From assembly GCA_903813345.2 (NCBI GenBank), contig CAIIXF020000047.1, forward strand, positions 62,001 to 126,000: a stretch of DNA of 64,000 bases, in the 5' to 3' direction. A model generated the notes under the pieces. That model saw only the letters and a list, made by a program, of their open reading frames with translations, had not been told where the DNA came from and ran no database searches. The translations under genes and the position numbers were made by a program. Positions 48,236-59,495 of the stretch are shown here, piece by piece; within the stretch, counting starts at the first letter, position 1; every line of letters begins with the position of its first letter. The DNA is from Owenia fusiformis. Taxonomy: Eukaryota; Annelida; Polychaeta; Sabellida; Oweniidae.

Positions 48236-48851
48236 GTACTTATTTGCAATGTTTACTAGTATTATCTTGTTTTCGACTTTTTCAAAATGCTGGTAATTCT
48301 TAACATATCTTACCTTTAATGATCCATCATCATCTTCTCCATTGGGTAAAACATATTCTCCATATACACAGTCTGTATTTTGAAAACTCACCCCTTTGAT
48401 CTCATACTATCTTATGATTTCAATTCACAATAGTTTATCGAATCACTGTCAAACTGTTAATGACGATCTATCTAAGGCTAGTTTACACGGTCTGTAAAAT
48501 CGTACATGGTAAATGTTGAAGAATCAAATATAAAATGATAAGTTGTAGATATCATGACAAAATACGGAAAATATCATGTTGAGATTCTTTATACCGGTAT
48601 AATGATGAATTTGAAAATGAAATAGGATCCCATTAACCAAGTTTTAATTCAAAAACATAACAATTATTATCGAATTTGTATTGTCATCACGGCATCAATA
48701 TAATACCTAATTAGTATGACTTGTAATCTAGAGATGGATACTAAATTCGCAACAATTCCTCCATCATGTTATAATTCATAATCAAAATGCTCAATTTCAT
48801 CAAAAGCAACATATTATGGTTCACAAATAATGGTTATTTGTTTTTCCTAAT

Positions 48852-49853
48852 CACGGGGTACCATCGAATAATTTTGGCAACGTACCGGAGAACGACATTT
48901 TACTAAGAAATGGCAATAATTTAGCACAATATATTTTTTAACTAGAGTTCTACTTTGATTTTGACAAAAGTAAGTATTCCATGCAATGGCTATTTCATTC
49001 ATGAGTTTGTAGGAATTCTGTTGGAACCCAGTTCTGATCAAGTACGAAGTTATTGAAATCGGCGCAGTCGGACTTTACTCCGAAAGATGGTTTTTCGATT
49101 ATAACTTTTTACAACATTTAAGTATAGACTTTTGAAAAAAGTACAGAATAGTCCTTATACTATTGAATAATTCTGTTATTTCTGATTCACACGACTCTGA
49201 TTTGTTAAATTTAAAAAAAAGTTTTAAAAATATTACTTAGGAACGTAACCGGAGCTGGGAACGTAACCAGAGCAGATCAGTTGAATTATTTAATCAAAAA
49301 AAATAAAATATATGATTTAAAGCATATATATTAATAAATACGCATTCGAACAACCCCGTATGTTTTTAAATTAGTATATGTGCTTTAAATCATATATTTT
49401 AATTTTTTTGATTAAATAATTCAACTGATCTGCTCCGGTTACGTTCCCAGCTCCGGTTACGTTCCTAATTAATATTTTTAAAACTTTTTTTTTAATCAAA
49501 CAAATCAGAGTGTTGTGAATCAGAAATAACAGAATTATTCAAAAGTATAAGGACTATTCTGTACTTTTTTTAAAAGTCTATACTTAAATGTTGTGAAAAG
49601 TTATAATCGAAAAACCATCTTTCGGAGTAAAGTCCGTCTGCGCCGATTTCAATAACTTCGTACTTGATCAGAACTGGGTTCCAACAGAATTCCTACAAAC
49701 TCATGAATGAAATAGTTATTGCATGGAATACTTACTTTTGTCAAAATCAAAATAGAACTCTAGTTAAAAAATATATTGTGCTAAATTATTGCCATTTCTT
49801 AGTAAAATGTCGTTCTCCGGTACGTTGCCAAAATTGTTCGATGGTACCCCGTG
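48852..49853. mobile_element. 1.0-kb foldback element with 5-bp target duplication
   Basis: 1,002 bp, almost a perfect palindrome: arms of roughly 490 bp meet at a short AT-rich loop near 49,340-49,380. Termini CACGGGGTACC / GGTACCCCGTG. Flanking CTAAT at 48,847-48,851 and 49,854-49,858; the homologous unfilled site at 33,815-33,819 has a single CTAAT. The inner loop side carries GGTTACGTTCCCAGCTCCGG doubled. No protein is encoded (the 64-71-codon frames in both arms are mirror shadows). Superfamily uncertain: 5-bp duplication and CAC ends are shared by Transib/ProtoRAG-type elements. Confidence 0.9.
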
Positions 49854-50117
49854 CTAATAGTCTACTTAAAGGGATTTAAAGGTATTCGAAATGCTCCATT
49901 TCATCAAAGGCAACACATGGTTTACAAATAACGATTATTTGTTTTTCTGTCTTTACATATCACATCTAAATTGTATTATTCCTTCTTATTTGAGCGAATA
50001 TCGGTTACATTTTCCTGAAAATAAAAAAAATATGTCCAGAAACCTTACTGTAACACAACTTTTGACTATTCTGAGTCACATTTTCAAGATGTAATGAAAT
50101 TCAATCGCTTATGTCAT

Positions 50118-50150
50118 AGTCCAGAAGAAAGGAGATTGAGCACAAATTAG
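50118..50150 (+). pseudogene. Mini-exon relic E9
   Basis: Duplicate of E6 with the upstream intron preserved (GTCATAG as acceptor, no CAG) and donor ATACGT. The cassette is open. Confidence 0.45.
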
Positions 50151-50809
50151 ATACGTATTTGTAATGCTTGTATCTTTTATTTTCGTTCGATCCTTTTAAA
50201 AGCTGGCGATTCTAAACATACCTTACTTTTAAATGATCAATCATCATCAGATCCATGTGGATCACATACATTCGCTACACAGTCTGCATTTTACCCCTTT
50301 TGATCTCATACTATCTTATGATTTTTTATCATGACTGTTTGCCTTAAATAGTGAATGATTAAAAAACATTTTGAAAGAAACAATAACGTTACACTTTCAT
50401 TTATAGCACACATGATATTTCACTTATATTAGTCTAAAACAAACCAACTAATTGGTTAACTCTCTTGATGGTCTACTTAAAAAGCAAGAAAGAAAAAAGA
50501 TTGGCCTCGGGAATTAGTTTTTGCTTTTAGAAACAAAACTTTACATTTATATTTACAAATGACGACATATCCTAATAGCATTGCTAAAAAGACCAATAAT
50601 CTTCTTCAGTTATTATCGCATTTGTATTGTCATCATGGCATCAATCTAATACCTCCTTAGTATGACTTTTGTTATTTAGAGATGGATACCAAATTCGCAA
50701 CGACTCCCACATCATATTATATTTCATAATCAAAATGCTCCATTTCATCAAAGGCAACATATGGTTCACAAATAATGGTTATTCGTTTGTCCTCATACAC
50801 GAGTCTACT

Positions 50810-51391
50810 CAGTGGCGTAGCGTGGCAATTTTACTAGGGGACGCAAAATTCCAAAATTGGGATGGGGGGGGGGTTTAACCGATACGCATTCATTTCCACT
50901 TGAAATTTACTCATAAGTACTCATTATAAGTCTTGTAGAAATTCAAGCAAAAATATTTAATGTATCGTTAAGAATGAATGGAGAAATCTAGCTAATTTAT
51001 TTAGGATCCAGGAAGTGCAATTTACGTTAATTTTGAACATTTAAAAAATCTATTATCGTTGTAAAAATCTTACCTGAATAATTTACACTGAACAAAAAGA
51101 TGTCTGCAGCAGACAGCACTGTTGATTACTCTTATTCAATGTCTTCCGATAAGATTTATGGATGAAATTATGAGAGTATAATTTGAAAGAATCATTAATG
51201 ACATGTCGGGACTAAAATAAACACCTAATTTCTATGGTTGAACCCTGTTCAAAGATACGAAATGATAAGGTTGAACAATGACTTTGCTTATTAAAACTTG
51301 AGAAATTTAGAATTTCCAAATATTCAGATAAACATTGGATTGTTCCAGTGGACGCATTTGCGTACTTTGCGTAAACGACGCTACGCCACTG
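50810..51391. mobile_element. 582-bp CAGTGGCGTAGC element (hAT-like MITE)
   Basis: Ends CAGTGGCGTAGCGT and its inverse, flanked by CTACT at 50,805-50,809 and 51,392-51,396. The paralogue near 42,400 reads GAGTCTACTTAAAGG with one CTACT, so insertion with a 5-bp duplication is directly visible. CAGTGGCGTAGC termini are widespread among animal hAT-type elements. The 5-bp duplication is shorter than the standard 8 bp. Contains an 8-G run at about 50,866-50,873. No transposase. Confidence 0.9.
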
Positions 51392-51597
51392 CTACTTAAA
51401 GGGATTAAAAGGGAGATTTTTGCTCTTGTCTTTAGATATCACATCTAAATTGTAATATTCCTTCTTATTTGAATGAATATTGGTTACATTATTCTGGAAA
51501 TTCAAAATTATCAGTTCAGAAACTTTACTGTAACTGTACACTACTTATGACTATTTTCAGCCACATTTTCAAGATGTGATTAAATTGATTATTTCAA

Positions 51598-51630
51598 AAT
51601 CTGCAAGAAGAAACGAAGAGCTCACGAAAG
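51598..51630 (+). pseudogene. Mini-exon relic E10 (acceptor AG mutated to AA)
   Basis: Duplicate of E7 with acceptor TTATTTCAA and donor GTATGT. One coding change (TTT to TCT, giving SARRNEELTK). Only the acceptor mutation separates it from a usable exon. Confidence 0.5.
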
Positions 51631-52266
51631 GTATGTATTTGCAATGATTGTATCTTCTATTGTCGTTCGACCTTTTCAAACTACTGGTAATGCTAAACAT
51701 ATCTTACTTTTAAATGCTTCATCATCATCTGATCCATGAGGAAAAAGTCTGCACTTTGAAAACTTACCCTTCGATCTCATAATTTCTTATGATTTTTTAT
51801 CACGACTGTTAGCCTTAATTGAGTGGTTGATTAAGAAACTTTTCGAAGAAAAAATAACATTTGATTTCATTTATGGCACACCTCTTATTTCATCAAATCA
51901 AGTAATCTGCTCAAAATGTAAAATGTTGAAATATCAAATATAAAATGACAGCCACATTTTCATGTCGGTTGTCACAACCTACCGTATATTCTTTGATCAT
52001 ATACAATAGTTTAAACCTTGCATTCTCCATTCAATTATACGCATGGGGTAAATATAAATGCTTAATTCATGACTTCGTCAGCAATTTATTTCCCGATCAA
52101 GAGACAACTATGGAAAGACCTACTTCCAAGACGAATATAGATTAGACTGTACCAACATAAAGTTAATGAAATATTAAAACCGCTACTGTTGGGGATTCAT
52201 ATTAACATGAAGATCAAAATTAAATAATCCTCAGGTATTCGTAGAAAATCAATTTAATTAAGGAAT

Positions 52267-52428
52267 AAAGACCGAGATTTTATGATTTATGGCGTGATAT
52301 ATGACCGAAAATATCATTCTGTTCATTGTTAAAAGACCGAAATCGCGTAGCGATTGAGGTCTTTGGCAATGGCCAGAATAAAATTTGAGGTCATATATTT
52401 GACATAAATCATAAAATCGAGGTCTTTG
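52267..52428. repeat. Hairpin element, copy in D1 copy 2
   Basis: Counterpart of 43,271-43,431, essentially identical. Confidence 0.65.
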
Positions 52429-53579
52429 TTACGATTCTAATATGATTAACAGACAAGAAACACGACTATTTGCCATTATGAATTTTATCAGTCATACATA
52501 CTCAAATATAGAATCAATTGATCAATTGATCTAGCTAGTGTACGTCACATATCATATTAGAATAAGGAGGAATGTATATCGATAAGGCATAAATGCAATT
52601 TGATCAGTCATATGAAAATGTAATTAATTTAGAAACAATTGTTTGCCTCATGTCTCATAATTTGCACCGTAATTAAATTCAGAGCACAAATAACAATTCT
52701 GAGCACAATGACGACATATTCTGGCACTGTGATGACCAAAATACCTTTCTTTAGTTATAATTACATTCGATTTGTCACCACAGAATCAATTTATAGCATC
52801 CTTAGCTATAGTAATGAGTAGACTATTGTAATTCAACAAAAACAAGATCAACTCAGGGCAGAGATGGCAAACGACTTGTAATGCTCACCTGTCGTGTTGT
52901 ATTTCATAATCAAAATGCTCAATTTCATCAATGGCAGCTTACAAAGTGAGATTGCGCAGGATATACGACTTCTCTTTTGACATTCAAATATCTAATTGTT
53001 CAACATATAGTTTTCGTGATCACTGATCATTCAATTCTATAGAGCGATGTTTACTCATCTCATTTGATTTCGTAATTTTAGATACAACGTGGCAGCAATT
53101 TCCTTCACCATTCTCTGATCTTGTTTTCTTTGACAAAACACTTTTACCAATGTGATAAGAGATTGATTTTAAATAAACTGGAAACAATGCTTTATATCTG
53201 CATTTTTAGCATTAATATATGGGTCTTTAATTTTTTCCTGTTGTCCATCATTTTGTTTTAGTTGGATACCTTGATGAATTGAAGATGAAAATCTTATTCA
53301 GCAATTTTCTTTACCAATTAATTATCTTCTTTTCTTTTACAAAACACTTTTCCAAATGTAATGGAGTAATTGAATACTGGAAACGATGCTTCATATCGGC
53401 AATTTTTCAGCATTTATACCTATTTATACCATTTTGTCCAACTACAAGAAATTGAATGGCTTACATTTGTGGGGGAGTTTTGCTATCACTTAATGTCAAA
53501 ATAAGAAAAAGGCAAAACACACCCACATTTACGGGAGTTAGTTTGTCAATACATGAAATAGTACAGAGTATCCTATATT

Positions 53580-53940
53580 ATAACATACCTATGATGATGT
53601 ATAGTGCAAAGTGTACACAAGACAGCAGGCCAATATAAGTTTTGAAAAGCTCGCGCTCGCTAACTTTCTGATTGGTCAAGGCGCTGACGTCATAAAAGGA
53701 TAAAACTGCGCAAGCAATTTTTCTTAACTCATTCCAATCATTTTTAAACCATTTGTTTGTCAATTCTATAAGAAAACGGTACTCTCTGACCAGTCTACAT
53801 CATCATAGGTATGTTATAAATCGTTTATGTCACTATCGTGGCACATATGCCCTCGGTTCTCAGAGATCAATGTCCCTCCCAAGGTCGGGCCATATATCAC
53901 TGAGACCTCGGGCATATATGCCGCGATAGTGACATAATCT
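53580..53940. repeat. Two adjacent inverted-repeat elements
   Basis: ATAACATACCTATGATGATG at 53,580 and its inverse ending at about 53,819 bound a ~240-bp element. Directly after it, TTATGTCACTATCGTGGCAC at about 53,829 pairs with GCCGCGATAGTGACATAA ending near 53,938. Both interrupt array sequence that is continuous at 35,950-36,000. Non-coding. Confidence 0.7.
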
Positions 53941-54355
53941 CTAAATCACGCGTGATAATGGAGTAGGAATAACACATTAACAAATCGTCCCTAACGTTTA
54001 GTCAAAGGGTTAAGAGCTGTGCGAGTAAATGTCGCTGAACAATGTTTCTTATTCTTCTAAAAAATGTACCTAATAATGTCTTCAACTCCAAGACGATATC
54101 CTCGTGTCTGAAACCGATATGGAGATAGTAAAGAGGAAAGTACACCCACACTGTCTCAAATCTGTTTTCCGTTTTTTCAATACATAGGAAAACATTCTTA
54201 ATTTTAATGTTCCTTCGAATTCCCCTTTGAGCTTATATTGGGTACATTTCCTTGAAATATCAAAAATGTCTGTTCAGCAACCTTTCCTGTTTCACTACTT
54301 TTGACTATTTTCAGCTACATTTCAAGATATAATTTGTTTTAAATGATAAAATCAG

Positions 54356-54397
54356 CGAGGATGGGGTTATCCGAGGATCCAATTATTGACTCTAAGG
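54356..54397 (+). pseudogene. Mini-exon relic E11 (donor lost)
   Basis: 42 nt after AAATCAG. In phase 1: (CG)RMGLSEDPIIDSK + G, symmetric and open. The donor is ATACGT, so not spliceable by the normal rule. Confidence 0.45.
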
Positions 54398-54875
54398 ATA
54401 CGTAAGGGTATTGGCAGTGCTTGTATCTTCTATTGTAGTTCATCCTTTTCACAGCCCTGATTATATTCGAATCATATCTTACCTTAAAACACTCCATCAT
54501 CATCCCATGAATTGTGGAAACTGACACTCACTACAAATTACATTTCTGAAAGTTGCACCTAGGCCTGCGATCTGATTCTACCATTTATCTTAATTCTTAT
54601 GATGACTGTGGGCCTTTACGGGGTGTTTGACTAGGATGATGTAATTTGTTGACTCCTTAAGGTGATAGAAAGATGAGTGTTGATTTAAAATATTCAGTGT
54701 TATCATTGTTACATCGCATACCTAAATTCCAATCTTCTTTCGATCCTTTTCAGCGAAGTTTAGGTACATGTTCCAAAAGATTAAAAAATATCTGTTCAAC
54801 AACCTTTCCCGTACCACTACTTTTGACCATTATGAGCCACATTTTCAAAATGTTATGTGGTTTAAATCATTTCAG

Positions 54876-54909
54876 AGTACAACATGTAAATCGACCCGGT
54901 TTGATTTTG
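54876..54909 (+). pseudogene. Mini-exon relic E12 (stop in phase)
   Basis: 34-nt homologue of E4, TTCAG/GTCCGT sites kept, phase-1 frame stops after three codons. Confidence 0.45.
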
Positions 54910-54980
54910 GTCCGTATTGGCAATGGTTGTATGTTCTATTTGACTTTTTTAACAATGCTGAGTAATTTTAAACATTTTCA

Positions 54981-55574
54981 CTGTTCCACAGCTTGATGAC
55001 CCTAACTGCAGTTAGTGCCATCCAAGATGCTGTCCAATTTTTTTTTCGTTTCCGATAAGCTTCCGAATTCAGCTAAACTAAGTTGAATCTGGATTCCAAA
55101 TATTTCGCCATGCAAACTTATGAAGCTATGGTTGTAAACATCCACAAGATAACGTTCAGACACCCGCGATATTGGAGAAATTTAATCAAAACAGCCTCAC
55201 TTAGAATGACTCTAACTGAACTTGATGATGTCGTAGGAATGACACTAAATGAAACAATGGATGAAACTAACTCTATGGGAAGAATACATGCATGGCCATC
55301 TGAGTTAGTAATATCAATGGTTAATACTATGTTTGAGTGTATCATGAACCTCAGTTAGAGTCATTGTAGATGAGGCTGTTTTCTTCAAAATTCTCTATAA
55401 ATGCGGGTGTCTGAGCATTTTTCCTGGCTGTTTACAATTAATTTGCATGGCGAAACATTTGGAATCCAGATTCAACTTAGTTTAGCTGAAATAGTTGGTT
55501 GATCAAAATAAAAGAATTTGGCCACCATCTTGGATGCTACTAACTGCAGTTAGAGTCATCCAGCTGTGGAACAG
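54981..55574. mobile_element. Nested inverted-repeat element
   Basis: Outer repeats CTGTTCCACAGC..ATGACCCTAACTGCAG (54,981-55,040) and inverse (55,515-55,574) enclose a second inverted pair beginning TTCAGCTAAACTAAGTTGAA (55,068-55,120 and 55,430-55,491). A single outer arm, without the rest, is present at about 37,043-37,090. The 91-codon frame inside is not supported as a gene. Confidence 0.65.
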
Positions 55575-55859
55575 TGACCTTGAAATATTCCATCATTATG
55601 TGATCCCTGGAGAAAAAAATCATTCATTACAATCTACATTTTTGAAAGTTGCTCTTTGGATATGTTCTACCTTTTATCTTAATTTTGGATCAAAATAAAT
55701 GTGATTCTATTTGTAGAAAAATGAGTATTTCTGTAATTACACTTTGCATTCTCCATTCAAGTATCCACATGACGTAAAAATGAATGCCTGATAATAATAA
55801 ATGAAATCTTCAGCATTTTATTTTCCAATCCAGAGACATCACAGGGAGATATACCGATT

Positions 55860-56170
55860 ACTCAATTAGTACAAAATCATTACTCAATAAGCACTCTGGC
55901 AAAAGTGCGCTCGTGAGCACTCACGTTACGAGTGCTAATTTAGTACTCATTTCGTACTGAGTACTCGGCATATGTATGAGTGCTCATTGAGTAATGAAAC
56001 ATCAATGAAATCAGTGCTATTTTATCACTTATCTTATGAGTACTCATTAAGTAGTAAAAATGCGATAAATTAGTACTCATGCCATAAGTGCTCAATTAGT
56101 ACTAATATTTACTGAAATGAGTACCCGCTAAAATGCCATGAGTACTATTCTATTACTCGGTATATCCCCC
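55860..56170. repeat. Irregular AGTACTCAT-rich repeat, copy 1
   Basis: Clusters of GAGTACTCATT / GAGTGCTCATTGAGTAAT motifs spaced irregularly. Matches 57,620-57,890 and, in part, 31,855-31,925. Confidence 0.7.
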
Positions 56171-56912
56171 TGTGAAATGTGGAAAGATCTTAAATGATTG
56201 TTTGACTAAAAAACTTTTTGAAAGAAAAATGAAGCTGTGATTTCATTGTAGTCTAAAAACAAATCAACTTATCCGTTAACTCCTGATAGTCTTCTTAAAG
56301 TGATTAGAAAAAATAGATGTGCCTCTGGAGTTAGTTTCAACAATATCTTTTTGCTCTCTCCAATGTACGTCAATCTACTTTCACAGTTTTTTAAAATGTC
56401 CAATATTTCTAATGCCCTTTCATCGCAGTTCTTTAAGTTCACGCTTTTCAGACAATAAAGGAATTTCAGCATTTGGAGTATTCTATTACGTCTATACTTT
56501 GATAGATGTCTCATTTCAGAAAAATGATATAAGGGTTCTAAAAAGAGCATTAGTTTGATTTTCTAATATTATGTTATGTTATGACCCTAGAATATGCTAT
56601 AGCGTATGAGCAAAAATTGATGAGTCTTCAGTTTGTGGCAATACACATTAAATTTTATTATATCACTGTCATACTTGTACTTTTGTGATTTGTCAAAACT
56701 GGATCACATGTCATGAAATAATAGACGATATTCACTGGCTATGCCTACATGACTTATCAAATTAGACAACTTGTGAGCAATTAGCAATATTCATCACTCT
56801 TGGTTTTCGAAATGCATCCATTTCGTTCAATGTCTAGATCCAGAAAATAATAATGGCATGTAAAAGCATAGTTTTTAACCTATATTGTTACGGGGTGTTG
56901 ATTCCAATATAT

Positions 56913-57412
56913 NNNNNNNNNNNNNNNNNNNNNNNNNNNNNNNNNNNNNNNNNNNNNNNNNNNNNNNNNNNNNNNNNNNNNNNNNNNNNNNNNNNNNNNN
57001 NNNNNNNNNNNNNNNNNNNNNNNNNNNNNNNNNNNNNNNNNNNNNNNNNNNNNNNNNNNNNNNNNNNNNNNNNNNNNNNNNNNNNNNNNNNNNNNNNNNN
57101 NNNNNNNNNNNNNNNNNNNNNNNNNNNNNNNNNNNNNNNNNNNNNNNNNNNNNNNNNNNNNNNNNNNNNNNNNNNNNNNNNNNNNNNNNNNNNNNNNNNN
57201 NNNNNNNNNNNNNNNNNNNNNNNNNNNNNNNNNNNNNNNNNNNNNNNNNNNNNNNNNNNNNNNNNNNNNNNNNNNNNNNNNNNNNNNNNNNNNNNNNNNN
57301 NNNNNNNNNNNNNNNNNNNNNNNNNNNNNNNNNNNNNNNNNNNNNNNNNNNNNNNNNNNNNNNNNNNNNNNNNNNNNNNNNNNNNNNNNNNNNNNNNNNN
57401 NNNNNNNNNNNN
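56913..57412. other. Assembly gap (500 N)
   Basis: Exactly 500 N, which suggests a placeholder rather than a measured length. It interrupts array sequence upstream of relic E13, so the mini-exon count is a minimum. Open frames reported across it are meaningless. Confidence 0.99.
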
Positions 57413-57432
57413 TGTGGTTTAAATTATTTCAG

Positions 57433-57469
57433 AGTACAACATGTAAATGGACCCCTGGTTTTGATTTTG
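57433..57469 (+). pseudogene. Mini-exon relic E13 (stop in phase)
   Basis: 37-nt homologue of E4/E12 with TTATTTCAG/GTCCGT sites, phase-1 stop after three codons. Next to the assembly gap. Confidence 0.45.
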
Positions 57470-57619
57470 GTCCGTATTTGCAATGATCGTATGTTCCATT
57501 TGACTTTTTTAACATGTGTAATTTTAAGCATACATGAATCTCACCTTGAAATATTCCATCCCTGGAGAAAAAAATTATTCTTCACATCTACATTTTTGCA
57601 TTCTCCAGTACAACACATT

Positions 57620-57890
57620 AAGTACTTAATAAGCACTCTGTCAAAAGCGCGCTCGCGAGTACTCATGCCACGAGTGCTAATTTATTACTAATTTTGTACT
57701 GAGTGACCGGCTGTATGAGTGCTCATTGAGTAATGGAAATTCAATGGAATTAGTGCTTTTTTATCACTCATCTTATAAGTACTCACTGAGTAGTAAAAAT
57801 ACAATAAATCAGTACTCATGTCATAAGTGCTCATTTAGTACTTTTTACTGAAAAGAGTACGCGCAAAAATGCCATGAGTACTATCATATC
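57620..57890. repeat. Irregular AGTACTCAT-rich repeat, copy 2
   Basis: Counterpart of 55,860-56,170. Ends at the junction with the DIRS-like remnant. Confidence 0.7.
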
Positions 57891-57922
57891 ATATTAATTG
57901 CCATATAGCGGGGTGCTGTGAG

Positions 57923-59487
57923 CGGCTTTGTATAAAAAACCTCCTACCCACGTACCCTCGTACCCACGTACGTGGGTCCTGACCCAGTCTTTAAAGAGTT
58001 AAATCTTTAACATTTTTTAAACATTATTCTATCTCAATGTATGCTTAATTATGGATGAATTTATGTACCCATATGCCTTTATTTCTAGATCGGACATCTG
58101 TCTCGTCATAAAATAAAGCCGGCATTGCATAATGTTCATTTGAGCTATTTGAGTGTTGTTTTTGATATATCGAAGCGATTTTTTGTTGATCGGGCAGTCT
58201 TACAGTGTACAACCAATCTATTGCTTGGCGCAAATTGGCCACATGGGGCATGTGTTGTAAAGTGCTGTAGTTTTTGACTCCATGAGCAGAATATGGTCAA
58301 ACTTTCACAACAAAATTCACATTGAATGACCTGAATGATTCTGGATTGACGAAGTTATTCAACTTTTCATCGGTCCTGTTTTTTAACACCCTGTAGTTTC
58401 GATTTTTATCACATATCCTTTTTATTCTTTCAAACGATATTACAAGTATTCATTGTTTGCACGACAGATTTGAACTATACGTGTAATTTGTCTTATGTCT
58501 TTTATTTAATTTAACATCAGAATTGGAGATACAAAGTGATAGAGTGATCAATTCACACGATCTCAAGGAATAATAAAGGCTGCATTTCTGTTTAACCGTG
58601 GCGCAATTGAATAACGAAATATTTGAAAAGTAGAAGGATTGGCTATATTCGTTTTTAATCGCTTTTTGGCACAATTTAAGGATAATTGTGCGCACTAGTT
58701 CAGTGAATCATTTAGATGGAATTAAAAGTTAGAGTTGCCAAACTTATGCAGGGGAGTGTAAGTTTGGTTTTGTAAACTTCGACATTATTCATGGCCGTTT
58801 GATCCATAATTAGGTAATATGAAGAGTAGAGTTTTATTTTGACAATGATTTGATGTAAAACTGGTTTGAATGATATAAGTTCAGCTTTGTAGTTTCTAGC
58901 TTTTTGCGCGTAAAACGTGAATACAATGGACAACAACGACACCAAATCTTTGACTAACATACGTTAATAACGTATAATATTCGTAAGAATGAATTCTAAT
59001 AACATTTGAAATAAACATCTAATAAAATGTGGTGAATTTAATTGGTTGGAAACTCTAAGAAATATATTTTTAAAAAGATGTCAACTTTTGGACAAGGGTA
59101 AACTTCCCGGGACATTTACAATCTGCATGAGGTAACAGGAGGCACGGATTGCACTGAACGAGGGCTAGGAGATTGCTAATCAGCACTGATGTGTTATACA
59201 GGTAAGACTGCCCGATCAACAAAAAACATTTCGACATATCAAAAACATAAATCAAATAGCTCAAAAATAATGAACATTTATGCAATTCCGGCTTTATTTT
59301 ATTTTACTAGAGAGATGTCAGACCTATAAATAAAGGCATATGGATGCATAAATTCATCTATAATTCAGGATAAACTGAGATTGAATAATGTTTTAAACAT
59401 TTAAAAATTTAACTCTTTAAAGACTAGGTCAGGACCCACGTACGTGGGTACGAGGGTACGTGGGTAGGAGGTTTTTTATACAAAGCC
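57923..59487. mobile_element. 1.57-kb long-TIR element inserted in the DIRS-like remnant
   Basis: Inverted arms of about 280 bp (57,923-58,212 and 59,199-59,487) beginning CGGCTTTGTATAAAAAACC. GCTGTGAG is present on both sides (57,915-57,922; 59,488-59,495), an 8-bp duplication. The paralogue at 32,080 reads GGGGTGCTGTGGGCC uninterrupted. The arms contain clustered TACCCACGTAC palindromes. The middle holds fragments of other elements (a CACCCTG end at 58,393 and a Tc1-like end at 58,731-58,757). No transposase. hAT-like by duplication length. Confidence 0.85.
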
Positions 59488-59495
59488 GCTGTGAG

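Larger units (their letters stand above)
49297..52868. repeat. Segmental duplication D1, copy 2
   Basis: Partner of 41,054-43,870. Carries the full foldback element at its left edge and the 582-bp insert at 50,810. Confidence 0.9.

Noticed and set aside
41427-49879. Repeated 64-71-codon frame (MIRTGFQQNSYK...) at three places, suggesting a gene family
   Set aside because: All three are the arms of the foldback element, two of them mirror images. There is no coding signature beyond shared sequence.
42949-52145. Identical 66-codon frames at 42,949 and 51,945
   Set aside because: They are identical only because of the recent D1 duplication. No splice sites or recognisable domain.
55083-55358. 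91-codon frame with no low-complexity sequence
   Set aside because: It runs through both arms of an inverted-repeat element and has no similarity I recognise.
56853-57691. Long open frames of 189 and 268 codons
   Set aside because: They consist mostly of N from the assembly gap.
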